DNA of 64,000 nt from Rahnella laticis (GTDB taxonomy: Bacteria; Pseudomonadota; Gammaproteobacteria; Enterobacterales; Enterobacteriaceae): the NCBI RefSeq assembly GCF_015644585.1, contig NZ_JADOBI010000001.1:1-64000 (forward strand), written 5' to 3'. Positions 39,713 through 48,721 of this stretch are shown in pieces; the stretch's first letter is position 1, and every line of letters starts with the position of its first letter. The notes beneath the pieces are model-generated. The model saw nothing but the letters and a program-made list of their open reading frames with translations, was not told the origin of the DNA and made no database searches. Both the position numbers and the translations under genes were made by a program.

Positions 39713-39760
39713 AAACAGAGCCGCCGGGAGAAGCCAGAAGCATTCGATAACGAGGTTGAA

Positions 39761-41938
39761 ATGAGCAATGAAGCAGCAACACCTTTGTCGATCGACGTCT
39801 GGATAAGCGCCATGGGGCGCGTGGCCGAAACATTCGGTAAGCCAGCAGATCCCCTTTTTCTTCGCCAGCAAATGCGCTGGTTCGAACATCAGCCGTTACG
39901 CCGTCAGCTTGATCGCCTGAGCGGCCTGATGGGTTTGCAAATTGGCATGGTCAGCTGGAATCAGGTGCGCTGGCGGCAGGAAGTTTTGCCTGCCGTTATT
40001 ACGCTGGAGCAGGGCGGTATCGCAGTACTTGAACAGCTGCATGATGACGGTAACGTCGATTACTGGCTGAGCGACGGCGGCGATTTACTGCGTTCGGCGG
40101 AACTGGTGACCTTGCTTGAACAAAGTACCGGCCCGGTCTTTCTCGTCGGTGTGGCGCCTCGCGGGCGCGATCAGCGTATCGACCAGTTTGTTCAGCCGCA
40201 TAAAAAACACTGGTTCTGGGAAAACTTCCGCGGTTCCGGGCGCAAAATTGCAGAAATCTCGCTGGCTTCCATTTTGGGTAACGTGCTGGCACTGGCGGGC
40301 ATCTTGTTCTCCATGCAGGTTTACGACCGGGTGATCCCGGCGCAATCTTTCCCGACGCTGTGGGTACTGTTCTTCGGCGTGGTGCTGGCGGCGGGGATGG
40401 AATACATCATCCGCCTGATGCGCACGCTGGTGTCGGATCTCATGGGCAAAAAGATTGACCTCAAGGTGTCATCGCTGTTTTTCGTGCGGGCGATGAGCAT
40501 CAAAAATGACGACCGGCCAAAATCCACCGGCTCCTTTATTTCCCAGCTGCGCGAAATCGATCAGGTGCGCGAACTGCTGACATCCACCACCGTAAGCGCC
40601 GCCGCCGATATGCCGTTTGTCCTGCTGTTTCTTGGCATCATGTTCTTCATTGGCGGCCCGCTGGTGATCATCCCGCTGCTGGCTATACCGCTGATTGTTA
40701 TCCCCGGCATTCTGATCCAGTGGCCGATGGCAAAACTGGCGAAAGAAGGCATGCGTGAAAGTGCGCTGCGCAACGCCGTGCTGGTGGAAACCATCGAAGG
40801 CATTGAGGACATCAAAGCCTTGCAGGCGGAAGCGTATTTCCAGCGTCAGTGGGAGCAGACTCATGAAGTCAGCGCTGCCGTGGGCATGAAGCAACGTTTG
40901 TGGGGCGCGCGCCTGACCGGCTGGGCATCGACGGTTCAGCAACTGACCTACGGCGGCATGCTGGTGTTCGGGGTCTATCTGGTGCTGAACGGCGATATCA
41001 CTACCGGTACGCTGGTCGCCAGCAGCATGCTTTCCTCGCGCACCATCGCGCCATTAATGCAGCTGACGATGGTGTTTTCCCGCTGGCAGCATGCGAAAAG
41101 CGCCATGCGCGGGCTGGATGAACTGCTGAAAAAACCGGTCGATCGTCCGGCTGATGCGGAACTGTCGCATTGCCCGACGCTGAGTGGCCATTTCAACGTG
41201 CGCAATCTGCAATATACCTACGACAAAGAGAATTCGCCGAACGTGCTCGGCATTGGTCAGTTGGAAATCAAACCCGGCGAACGCGTGGCGATTTTGGGCA
41301 AAGTCGGGGCGGGTAAATCGACGCTGCTGAAATTGCTTTCCGGCCAGGCCAGCCCGTCGCAGGGCAAAATTCTGATTGATGGCGTCGACATGACCAAAGT
41401 CGAACCGGCGGATATCCGCCGCCAGATTGGTTATCTGTCCCAGGATTCGCGGCTGTTCTTCGGCACATTGCGCCAGAACCTGATGCTCGGTTACCCGCAT
41501 GCCACCGATCAGGAAATGCTACAGGCGCTGCGCATCAGCGGCGCGTTATCAATGGTGCAGGCCGATGCCTCCAGCCTCGATAAAATCATCAACGAAGGCG
41601 GGCGCGGATTGTCCGGCGGGCAACGTCAGATGGTGATGCTCAGCCGCATGATTTTACGAAATCCGCAGGTGGTGTTGCTCGATGAACCGACCGCGTCGAT
41701 GGATGAACAGCTTGAGGATTACGTGATCCGCCAGCTTCATGCCTGGCTGGTCGGACGCACGCTGATTGTGGTCACGCACCGTCCGGCGCTGCTCAAACTG
41801 GTCGACAGAATTGTGGTGATGGATAACGGACGGGTGGTCGCCGACGGGCCACGGGATCAAATTCTGGCAACTGCCGCCACCAACACACCGGCTCCGGCCG
41901 CGGCGGTGGTGGCTGAAACCAAACAGGGCGCAGCCTGA
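39761..41938 (+). CDS. Type I secretion ABC exporter (LapB/BapC-like)
   Basis: This 725-residue inner-membrane ABC transporter has an N-terminal C39-peptidase-like domain (about 1-145) without the catalytic cysteine, as in RTX-type exporters. The membrane domain follows (about 165-440), then the nucleotide-binding domain. Walker A is GKVGAGKST, the signature is LSGGQRQM, Walker B is VVLLDEPTAS and the H-loop is VVTHRP. It would drive export of the adhesin in one step across both membranes. It follows the outer-membrane factor after 48 bases. Confidence 0.95.
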   Translation: MSNEAATPLSIDVWISAMGRVAETFGKPADPLFLRQQMRWFEHQPLRRQLDRLSGLMGLQIGMVSWNQVRWRQEVLPAVITLEQGGIAVLEQLHDDGNVDYWLSDGGDLLRSAELVTLLEQSTGPVFLVGVAPRGRDQRIDQFVQPHKKHWFWENFRGSGRKIAEISLASILGNVLALAGILFSMQVYDRVIPAQSFPTLWVLFFGVVLAAGMEYIIRLMRTLVSDLMGKKIDLKVSSLFFVRAMSIKNDDRPKSTGSFISQLREIDQVRELLTSTTVSAAADMPFVLLFLGIMFFIGGPLVIIPLLAIPLIVIPGILIQWPMAKLAKEGMRESALRNAVLVETIEGIEDIKALQAEAYFQRQWEQTHEVSAAVGMKQRLWGARLTGWASTVQQLTYGGMLVFGVYLVLNGDITTGTLVASSMLSSRTIAPLMQLTMVFSRWQHAKSAMRGLDELLKKPVDRPADAELSHCPTLSGHFNVRNLQYTYDKENSPNVLGIGQLEIKPGERVAILGKVGAGKSTLLKLLSGQASPSQGKILIDGVDMTKVEPADIRRQIGYLSQDSRLFFGTLRQNLMLGYPHATDQEMLQALRISGALSMVQADASSLDKIINEGGRGLSGGQRQMVMLSRMILRNPQVVLLDEPTASMDEQLEDYVIRQLHAWLVGRTLIVVTHRPALLKLVDRIVVMDNGRVVADGPRDQILATAATNTPAPAAAVVAETKQGAA

Positions 41939-41955
41939 GCTGCTAAGGGTTCCGC

Positions 41956-43125
41956 ATGGCACACGTAACATTGAATGATGAGTTCGAAGCCGAAAGCCGG
42001 AAAGTGTCGTGGATTATCTGGGTGACGCTCGGCAGCCTGCTGGTCTTTTTCGTCTGGGCGCGTTTTGCCGTGCTGGATGAAGTGACGGTGGGTACTGGCA
42101 AAGTGACACCGTCGAGCAAAGCGCAGCAGATTGATTCTCTGGACGGCGGCGTAATTTTAAAACTGATGGTGCAGGAAGGCTCGGTCGTCAGCCGAGGCCA
42201 GCTTCTGGCCCAGCTCGACCCGACCCGTTCGCAATCAAACTACGGCGAAGCGGCGTCACGCGTCAGAACCCTTCGCGCGTCTTCTGAGCGTCTGAGCGCG
42301 GAACTGACCGGCGCACCGCTGAAATTCAGCCCGGAAACCATGAAATCCCCGGAACTGGTGGCACGCGAACGTCAGCTTTATTTATCGCGTAAGCAGAACC
42401 GTGATGAGACGGTGACCAACCTGAACCAGTCCCTCAAACTGGTGAATGACGAAATCAACATGACCCAGCCGCTGGTCGCCAAAGGTGCGGCGGGGCAGGT
42501 GGAAGTTATCCGCCTGAAACGTCAGGCCAGCGAACTGCGCGGCAAAATCGACGATGCGACTAACCAGTACGCGGTGCGTGCGCGTGAGGAGCAGGTTAAA
42601 AACAACGCCGATCTGGATGCAGAGTTGCAGGTCATGGCGGGTAAAGAAGATCAGGTCACGCGTTCCGAGCTGTATTCGCCGGTTCACGGCATCGTAAAAG
42701 ACATTCAGGTCTCCACCGTTGGCGGCGTGCTCCAGCCCGGCGGCAAACTGATGGAAATCGTCCCGATTGAAGACCAGTTGCTGATCGAAACGCGCATCAA
42801 CCCGCGTGACATTGCCTACATCCGGCCAGGATTACCGGCCACGGTAAAAATCTCAGCCTATGACTCGTCGATTTATGGCGATCTCGAAGGAAAAGTCGAA
42901 GGCGTTTCGCCGGACACCTTGCAGGATGAAGTGAAGCGCGACCAGTATTACTACCGGGTTTACGTCCGGACGGACAAAGCGTTCCTGACCAACAAAGCCG
43001 GGCGCCAGTTCCCGATTGTGCCGGGCATGGTGGCGAACGTGGATATCAAGACCGGGCAGAAAAGTGTTCTGGATTACCTGATTAAGCCATTGAATAAAGT
43101 GAAGGAGTCGTTGAGGGAGCGGTAA
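41956..43125 (+). CDS. HlyD-family periplasmic adaptor for type I secretion
   Basis: This 389-residue membrane fusion protein has a short cytoplasmic N-terminus, one membrane segment (about 20-38), and lipoyl/barrel halves around a coiled-coil (about 95-220). The HlyD signature region is SPVHGIVKDIQVSTVGGVLQPGG. It bridges the ABC exporter and the outer-membrane factor. It starts 17 bases after the ABC gene and closes the operon. No lapD/lapG-type cyclic-di-GMP release genes are nearby. Confidence 0.95.
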   Translation: MAHVTLNDEFEAESRKVSWIIWVTLGSLLVFFVWARFAVLDEVTVGTGKVTPSSKAQQIDSLDGGVILKLMVQEGSVVSRGQLLAQLDPTRSQSNYGEAASRVRTLRASSERLSAELTGAPLKFSPETMKSPELVARERQLYLSRKQNRDETVTNLNQSLKLVNDEINMTQPLVAKGAAGQVEVIRLKRQASELRGKIDDATNQYAVRAREEQVKNNADLDAELQVMAGKEDQVTRSELYSPVHGIVKDIQVSTVGGVLQPGGKLMEIVPIEDQLLIETRINPRDIAYIRPGLPATVKISAYDSSIYGDLEGKVEGVSPDTLQDEVKRDQYYYRVYVRTDKAFLTNKAGRQFPIVPGMVANVDIKTGQKSVLDYLIKPLNKVKESLRER

Positions 43126-43128
43126 ATT

Positions 43129-43150
43129 AACAGGTAAGCCGCCTGTTTAT
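43129..43150 (+). terminator. Possible terminator of the adhesin exporter operon
   Basis: AACAGG/CCTGTT can pair across a seven-base loop just after the stop and is followed by a short T run. A second small palindrome (CCTGAAATTTCAGG) follows. The stem is weak, so confidence is moderate. Confidence 0.45.
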
Positions 43151-43199
43151 TCGGCTTTAAAAGCCTGAAATTTCAGGTTAAAGCCTTGGGGGGCCATCC

Positions 43200-43390
43200 T
43201 GACTGGCAAACCTTGGGCTCGCCGCCCAAACTGGCCCAAAGGGCGCGTTAACGCGCGCGCCCTCTGGACACCCGCGCTTTTTAACTGCGCGCTGCCGCTC
43301 GCTGGCTATGTTCCAGAAACTCCGGCTATTGCCGCAAACGCCGCCGCTGCGCGGTACTTTCGCTTCGGGTTCGAACCTGCTCGGAAAAGA
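43200..43390 (-). repeat. Dispersed two-hairpin repeat, copy B (inverted)
   Basis: Read on the minus strand, this matches copies A and C: TACCGCGCAGCGGC, then a 12-bp hairpin with one G-U pair (43256-43267 with 43236-43247). A second hairpin follows (43224-43229 with 43213-43218). It faces copy C, so the two make a large inverted repeat around a roughly 180-bp centre without a gene. Confidence 0.75.
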
Positions 43391-43574
43391 CTCTCGCTGT
43401 TTCTCACCTCTCACTCAACGTCGTTTTGAAAGCGGCCACTGGCTATGTAATTCAGAATGCTTTTTGAAATCGGCTGGAGGTTTATCTAAATTCAAAATCA
43501 GGCTGGTTTTAATCTTTTACAAAGGCAATCTGGCGCACTCAGAAATTTTGCTGACCGAGGGTTCGAGACCGCAA

Positions 43575-43760
43575 GGCTCGAAGCCCTCGAGGAAGGCACC
43601 GCGTAGCGGCAAGATTTCGCGCCACACGCCGATGTTCCAGAACATGTCCATCGACCCAGCGATAGCGCGCAGTTTAAGAGCCCGGGATTCTCAAGGGGCG
43701 CGGCGATAGGCGCTCCTTGAGGCCAGTTTGGGCGGCGAGCCCAAGGTCTTGCCCGTTTGG
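43575..43760 (+). repeat. Dispersed two-hairpin repeat, copy C
   Basis: This is close to copy A over the core (AAGGCACCGCGTAGCGGCA, AGAACATGTCCATCGACCCA). Hairpin 1 is 12 bp with one G-U pair (43690-43701 with 43710-43721), and hairpin 2 is 43728-43733 with 43739-43744. Hairpin 2 and its flanks (CCAGTTTGGGCGGCGAGCCC) are identical to copy B. No gene is supportable from 43126 to 43854. Confidence 0.78.
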
Positions 43761-43854
43761 ATGGCAACCCAAGGTCTTGACCTGTGTTTTAAGCATGACT
43801 GCATGTGAAAAACTGAAATTTGCACCTTTCCAAAAGGTGTCACATGCAAATCCT

Positions 43855-44268
43855 CTACTCAATGAACACACTTGTCGGAACATTAAACCTTACCGCAAGC
43901 GCGCGGATATGCTCCACGGTCAGCGAGCGTTTACCGCTCAGTATCTGACTGACCAGCGATTTACCGCCGATCTCTACACGCAAATCACTTTGTTTCAGTC
44001 CGTAGTCTTTCATCAGCTGGCGCAAGGCCTCCACGCCGCGGGGCAGGTTTTCCAGTGCGGTATTGAACGGCACGAAATCGGCATGAAGGCGCTCATAACT
44101 TTCAATTTTTGCGCTCAGGAATTCAATAAGCGGGTTTTCATCATCATGTTCAATCAGGTAATCAATCAGCTCGATCGCACTTTTATAATCTGCCGTGCTG
44201 GTACTTCCGCCAAGCAAAGGTACTGCTTTCATCAGCGCTTTGCTGGCTTCAATGGCTTCCGCGATCAT
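43855..44268 (-). CDS. higA: HigA antitoxin, helix-turn-helix protein
   Basis: This 137-residue antitoxin of the YgjM/HigA type has an N-terminal dimer region (SAIELIDYLIEHDDENPLIEFL). A C-terminal helix-turn-helix follows (LMKDYGLKQSDLRVEIGGKS ... ILSGKRSLTVEHIRALA). It would bind and neutralise HigB and repress the operon. Its ATG overlaps the toxin stop by four bases (ATGA), and toxin precedes antitoxin, as usual for higBA. Confidence 0.92.
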   Translation of the reverse strand: MIAEAIEASKALMKAVPLLGGSTSTADYKSAIELIDYLIEHDDENPLIEFLSAKIESYERLHADFVPFNTALENLPRGVEALRQLMKDYGLKQSDLRVEIGGKSLVSQILSGKRSLTVEHIRALAVRFNVPTSVFIE

Positions 44269-44576
44269 TGTGTGTAAGTCCTGTAGTGTTTGTTCAATTG
44301 ATCGTAAACCCCGTGTGTGACGATGTGTTTGATATACACCCGCTTGTTCACGAAATTGATATAGGCAATGAGGCGAAGGTTATTGCCGCCGACGTTAATG
44401 ACCCACCATTTCGGCCTGTAGCGGAAGTTATCGAGACTGGGAAATACGGATTTCAAATGCTCTGGCGTGGGATAGTCACTCTCTTTAAGCCCGCGATAAG
44501 TTGCCAGTAAAGCCGTTTTGTCGTTTGGATGCAGCCGTACAGCCTGGTCGAATGCTTCCTTTGCAATAACATGCAT
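44265..44576 (-). CDS. higB: HigB toxin, RelE-like mRNA interferase
   Basis: This 103-residue toxin starts MHVIAKEAFDQAVRLHP. I chose ATG 44576 over a longer frame to 44606 because AGGAG lies 4-5 bases before it and the protein then matches E. coli HigB (YgjN) end to end. Conserved features are VFPSLDNFRY, FNVGG-like INVGGNNLRLIA and YIKHIVTHGVYD. Members cleave mRNA on the ribosome. It lies in an accessory region with repeats, typical for a mobile toxin-antitoxin pair. Confidence 0.92.
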   Translation of the reverse strand: MHVIAKEAFDQAVRLHPNDKTALLATYRGLKESDYPTPEHLKSVFPSLDNFRYRPKWWVINVGGNNLRLIAYINFVNKRVYIKHIVTHGVYDQLNKHYRTYTQ

Positions 44577-44587
44577 AGCGCTCCTGA

Positions 44588-44648
44588 GTTCACATCCTGT
44601 GAACAATATAAGGGGTAATATTGTGGTTTACAAGTTGTAAACCACAAT
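44588..44648 (-). promoter_or_regulatory. higBA operator: two perfect palindromes
   Basis: GTTCACA-TCC-TGTGAAC (44588-44604) and a 29-base palindrome (44620-44648) with perfect 13-bp arms ATTGTGGTTTACA lie just before higB. They are placed to bind the HigA antitoxin or HigBA complex for autorepression. The two have different sequences, so a second regulator is possible. Confidence 0.75.
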
Positions 44649-44673
44649 AATCTTATTCAGGAGGAATAGCGCT

Positions 44674-46704
44674 TTAGCTGTTGTCAGATTGCGGGACGGG
44701 TTCCAAAGAATTTTCAGAGAAGTTTTCATGGTTCTGACGGAACTCCGCGATCGGATCTTCCACTTCGGCTTTCCGTTTATCCTGCCATAAATTCATGCGT
44801 GCCCGCAGTGAGCCGTTGAGATCCTGATGCACCTGTCTGGCGGCTTCGGATTCGGGATTCAGTCCGAGAGCAAACTCAATAAACTTGCTGGCGGTGTAAC
44901 GGTTTTTCTTCGTACCGGTGCCCGTCAGCCATGCCATTCCCAGCGTGTAGGCGGCTTCGGCGCGATCGGGATGCGCGGCGTTATGCAGAATCTCGGGCAA
45001 CCACTGGCCGGTGGCGAGACGTTTTTCCGCTTCTGTACCGTTATCCAGCGCACAGCTGGCGCGAAAGTAGGCGGCGGAGAGATGTCCGGCGTCGGCGGCG
45101 CGCTGATACCAGTGCATGGCCTGCTCGTAATCCGGATCTGCACCGAGGCCTTCCCGCAGGGCGTTGGCGCAGGTAAACATGGCGGGTACCAGCCCGGAGC
45201 GTGCGGCGCTGAGCACGCAATCCATCGCGTTGCTGTCATTGTGATATTGCTCCGGCACATCCTGATGCCAGCCGTTGCGGTAGAAAAAGTACAGTTCGTA
45301 GCAGTGAATGGCGCTGCCGTGACGGGCCATTTCGGTCATCAGGAAATGCGCAGCGTCCAGATCGTCGTTGATCGCCATGTCGTGCGCCAGCGTGACCAGA
45401 TCTTTCACCGGCTGTTCGTCACCGGATTGCTGCATCAAAGACCAGGCGTGTTCCATTAATCCGCTGCTCAGCTCCGGTCTGGCGGGCAATCCGTACAAAC
45501 CATATTGCAACGCGGCGGCGGCGAAGCTGATCAGCACCGGATCGATGGCCTGACTCAGCGCACGGGTCAGCAACTGCGTCAGAACCGGCAACCCTTCCTG
45601 ATGGCCGTTCGCCAGCACCGCACGGGAAATAAAGAGCGCGGCAAAATGACCGGGCATCGCCTGCGGGGAAACCGCAAAGAGATCCTGATAAACCGCCAGC
45701 CCCGCCTGATCGTCATCCTGCCAGTACGCCATGCAGATCCCGGCCAGATCCAGCAAACGGACGCGGGTGGCGGGCTCCAGCGGTTGTGCAAGTAAACCGG
45801 CCAGCTGTTGCTGTAATTGCGCGGCGCGCGGGGATTCCCGATCCGCTATTTCACCGGATAAGGCATCGCACAGCGCATTTGCGCGGAACTGGTTGCGTTC
45901 ATCGTCGCTGAATTCCGCACACAGCGGGCTGTCGATAATCAGCATCTGCTGCTCATCGCTGCCGCCCCAGAATGCGGAATGGAATAAAAGGTATGACTCC
46001 ATCGTGCCGACGTCCGCGTGGCGTACCGACATCGCCATACGCAGCCAGTAACTGAGCGCTTCTTCATCCGCTTTACGGGTTTGTTGCAGGGCGGCTGGCA
46101 AAGCCTGCGGCCAGTGTGTCGCGGGTTCAAAACCCAGTGCATGGATATGCGCGATGCCCGCCTGCCAGATTTCGCTGCCCTGAATCGAGAATTTCTCATG
46201 CAGCGGTTTGGGGATTTCACCGGCGAATAAAGATTTAAGCCAGTACGGTTCACCGAAGCCGCCGCTGAGATTCATCATATGGCGGAAAGCGTGGGTCGGG
46301 CGGGGATGCAGTTCAATGGCTTTCAGGAAAGCCAGCACGGCGTAATCACAGCACAACTGGGCACCGAGCCACTGGTGATCTTCAATGTCTTCTTCATTGG
46401 GTGCCTGGCGGATCATCCAGGCATTTTCGTGCCAGACCATCCCCAGCAAAACATGTGCATGATAGCTCTGCGGACATTGCTGCGCCCAGTCGCTGAGGAT
46501 CTCCAGCGGATTGAGCGCCTGGAACTCCGTGCCGCCAAACAGCGTGGACGGATGCATTAATAATCCGTAATCGCTGTGGCTTTCGCCCTGATTCTGCCAG
46601 CTACGCATATGTGACAACAGCCACTCGTCGAGTTTGAGAAAACGGCGGGTTGCCAGAAGCATTCTGGCTTTGGAAATGTTATCTGGCTGGTCCTGTTGTG
46701 GCAT
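44674..46704 (-). CDS. Sel1/TPR-repeat protein of unknown function
   Basis: This 676-residue helical-repeat protein likely acts as a scaffold. The C-terminal third has Sel1-type units (YEQAMHWYQRAADAGHLSAAYF, AAYTLGMAWLTGTGTKKNRYTASKFIEFA). The N-terminal part (SKARMLLATRRFLKLDEWL ... AHVLLGMVWHENAWMIR) resembles DUF4034 proteins, which I cannot confirm. The frame opens further to 46845, but ATG 46704 has an AGGGA site and a normal N-terminus. No signal peptide is seen, so it is probably cytoplasmic. It is probably the last gene of the accessory block before micF-ompC. About 320 bases up to micF hold only AT-rich sequence. Confidence 0.7.
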   Translation of the reverse strand: MPQQDQPDNISKARMLLATRRFLKLDEWLLSHMRSWQNQGESHSDYGLLMHPSTLFGGTEFQALNPLEILSDWAQQCPQSYHAHVLLGMVWHENAWMIRQAPNEEDIEDHQWLGAQLCCDYAVLAFLKAIELHPRPTHAFRHMMNLSGGFGEPYWLKSLFAGEIPKPLHEKFSIQGSEIWQAGIAHIHALGFEPATHWPQALPAALQQTRKADEEALSYWLRMAMSVRHADVGTMESYLLFHSAFWGGSDEQQMLIIDSPLCAEFSDDERNQFRANALCDALSGEIADRESPRAAQLQQQLAGLLAQPLEPATRVRLLDLAGICMAYWQDDDQAGLAVYQDLFAVSPQAMPGHFAALFISRAVLANGHQEGLPVLTQLLTRALSQAIDPVLISFAAAALQYGLYGLPARPELSSGLMEHAWSLMQQSGDEQPVKDLVTLAHDMAINDDLDAAHFLMTEMARHGSAIHCYELYFFYRNGWHQDVPEQYHNDSNAMDCVLSAARSGLVPAMFTCANALREGLGADPDYEQAMHWYQRAADAGHLSAAYFRASCALDNGTEAEKRLATGQWLPEILHNAAHPDRAEAAYTLGMAWLTGTGTKKNRYTASKFIEFALGLNPESEAARQVHQDLNGSLRARMNLWQDKRKAEVEDPIAEFRQNHENFSENSLEPVPQSDNS

Positions 46705-47027
46705 GGGGTTCCCTGAACAGTTGAAAATAAGGTCTTGCGTGGCACCGGCAGTGTACCGGTCTCCCCTGAAGCGATCAGCGGGATTGGTCTGACTTTGCGT
46801 ATAGTAGCGGATCTGAACCGTCGCTGACCAATAAACCCTCTCCACAATATTAATTAATAATATTCCGGAAATTCCTTAATAATTCCTAGGATTAGATATC
46901 AACTATTAAGAAAATCGGGTTGTGAATAATGGAGAAACTGTGAGGTAATTATGGAGAAAAGTACTTGTTGTGCGCGATATAATTAAGTGATGAATATCAC
47001 ATTAAGTTATTATTTCTTATAAAAATC

Positions 47028-47111
47028 AAAAAAAACCGACCACTAAGGGTCGGCTGTTGTTTCCACAAGACGGGGAATGAGGGTAATAGAATAACAAATA
47101 ATGATGATAGC
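47028..47111 (-). ncRNA. micF: MicF small RNA
   Basis: On the minus strand an 84-base RNA begins GCTATCATCATTA, identical to the first 13 bases of E. coli MicF, the part that pairs with ompF mRNA. It ends in a strong terminator: CCGACC/GGTCGG stem with loop CTTAGT and eight T. The middle shares ATTACC and CTCATTC-like words with MicF. It is divergent from the porin gene at 47472, exactly the micF-ompC arrangement. It represses OmpF-type porin translation with Hfq. Confidence 0.88.
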
Positions 47112-47280
47112 GAGATGAAGTATATATTATTGCGTGAAAGTTGCTTTATCACTTAGTGCGGTAACTATCTGTGGTATCGTATTGTTTTTATTGAATTACT
47201 TATTAAATTAGCTTTGCGTGCTTTATTTTAACAATTATTTTCAGCTCTAAAAACGCTCAATTTTAATAAATTGTTACACC

Positions 47281-47370
47281 TTCTCATAAATAGGAAATGT
47301 CTTAACTAATTTCGTATCATTTTCTTTCTGGATTAATAGTAATTATATCCAGAGAATGGATTTGCCATGT
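47281..47370 (+). promoter_or_regulatory. ompC promoter and leader with OmpR-type site
   Basis: The stretch TTTCGTATCATTTTCTTTCT and the later AGAGAATGGATTTGCC match, with few changes, the OmpR C3 site region and transcription-start region of E. coli ompC as I recall them. An upstream TTGTTACACC is a further OmpR-like half site. A leader of roughly 110 bases then runs to the ATG. Control by OmpR is inferred. Confidence 0.65.
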
Positions 47371-47471
47371 CGGGCCAAAATTCATACAAGCGTTATGCAA
47401 TATCTAAAGCAGTAAAAAAACGTGTACTTTACATTCAGTGGCACGGTCCGACACCTATCGAGGACAGAAAA

Positions 47472-48593
47472 ATGAAACTCCGTGTTCTTTCACTCATGAT
47501 CCCTGCGTTAGTGGTTGCAGGCTCAGCAAGTGCGGCAGAAGTTTATAATAAAGATGGTAATAAACTGGACCTTTACGGTTTAGTTGATGGTTTGCATTAC
47601 TTTTCAAACAACGCAGGCAATGACGGCGATCAGAGCTACATCCGTCTGGGCTTCAAAGGTGAAACACAGATCACCGACCAGCTGACCGGCTACGGCCAGT
47701 GGGAATATCAGGTTCAGGCCAATCAGGCTGAAAGCTCAGACAACACCGCCTTTACGCGTTATGGCTTCGCGGGTCTGAAATTCGGTGACATGGGTTCTTT
47801 CGACTATGGTCGTAACAACGGCGTAATGTACGACGTTGCCGCATGGACCGACATGCAGCCTGAGTTCGATGGTTCCACCTACGGCGCTGACCAGTTCCTC
47901 TATCAGCGTACCAACGGCGTGGCGACTTACCGTAACGACAACTTCTTCGGCCTGGTCGACGGCCTGCATTTCGCTCTGCAATATCAGGGTAAAAATGACA
48001 GCGGCGGTTCTGAACCTGGCACACGTAATGTGCTGACGCAGAACGGCGACGGTTACGGTATGTCCCTGAGCTACGATATTGGCGCGGGCGTCAGCGTGGC
48101 GGGTGCATTCTTCAACTCTGACCGTACCGACGAGCAAAACTCAGCTGCCGGCATCATGGGCGACGGTAAAAAAGCCGAAGGTTATACCGGTGGTCTGAAA
48201 TATGACGCCAACAATGTCTATCTGGCCGCCATGTTTACTCAGGCTTATAACGCTTCACGCTTCGGTTCTACCGACTCAGAAGCTTACGGCTATGCTAACC
48301 AGTCTCAGGCATTCGAGGCCTACGCAAGCTACCAGTTCGACTTCGGTCTGCGTCCGTTCGTGGCATATAACCAAACCCGCGGTAAAGATTTGGGTAGCGA
48401 CCGTCTGGGCAACAATTACCAGGATCAGGATCTGGTTAAATTCGTCGACCTGGGTGCGACTTACTACTTCAACAAAAACATGTCGGCCTATGTTGACTAT
48501 AAAATTAACCTGATCGACAGCAGCACCTTCACAGACAACGCCGGTATTAACACCGATGACGTGACTGCGGTAGGTCTGGTGTATCAGTTCTAA
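47472..48593 (+). CDS. ompC: OmpC-type general porin
   Basis: This 373-residue outer-membrane trimeric porin has a signal peptide ([21 protein letters not shown], mature [15 protein letters not shown]). It has a 16-strand barrel pattern, loop 3 motif region and C-terminal phenylalanine (GLVYQF) needed for BAM insertion. The frame is open to 47367, but ATG 47472 with AGGA in front begins the signal peptide. It allows diffusion of small hydrophilic solutes and is a common phage and antibiotic entry point. The adjacent micF and ompC-like leader support the ompC assignment over other porins. Confidence 0.88.
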   Translation: MKLRVLSLMIPALVVAGSASAAEVYNKDGNKLDLYGLVDGLHYFSNNAGNDGDQSYIRLGFKGETQITDQLTGYGQWEYQVQANQAESSDNTAFTRYGFAGLKFGDMGSFDYGRNNGVMYDVAAWTDMQPEFDGSTYGADQFLYQRTNGVATYRNDNFFGLVDGLHFALQYQGKNDSGGSEPGTRNVLTQNGDGYGMSLSYDIGAGVSVAGAFFNSDRTDEQNSAAGIMGDGKKAEGYTGGLKYDANNVYLAAMFTQAYNASRFGSTDSEAYGYANQSQAFEAYASYQFDFGLRPFVAYNQTRGKDLGSDRLGNNYQDQDLVKFVDLGATYYFNKNMSAYVDYKINLIDSSTFTDNAGINTDDVTAVGLVYQF

Positions 48594-48672
48594 GAGTGCC
48601 TTTCTCAGACACAGAATAGCGCTTAGTTTTTGCAAGACTTTGAGTACAAGCAGTCAAAAAAAGCAGTAAAAG

Positions 48673-48702
48673 AACGCGGCCTCTGATGGCCGCGTTTTTT
48701 AT
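48673..48702 (+). terminator. ompC terminator
   Basis: A 9-bp stem AACGCGGCC/GGCCGCGTT with loop TCTGAT is followed by a T run, 79 bases after the ompC stop. On the minus strand it could also serve the convergent regulator gene. Confidence 0.92.
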
Positions 48703-48721
48703 TTTTGAAAGGCTGCGATTC

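Noticed and set aside
43308-43709. 133-residue plus-strand ORF
   Set aside because: It spans the inverted pair of structured repeats; low-complexity translation and no ribosome site.
46861-46905. AATAATTCCTA resembling an RcsAB box before micF-ompC
   Set aside because: Only about half of the site fits the consensus and the spacing is off by one, in very AT-rich DNA.
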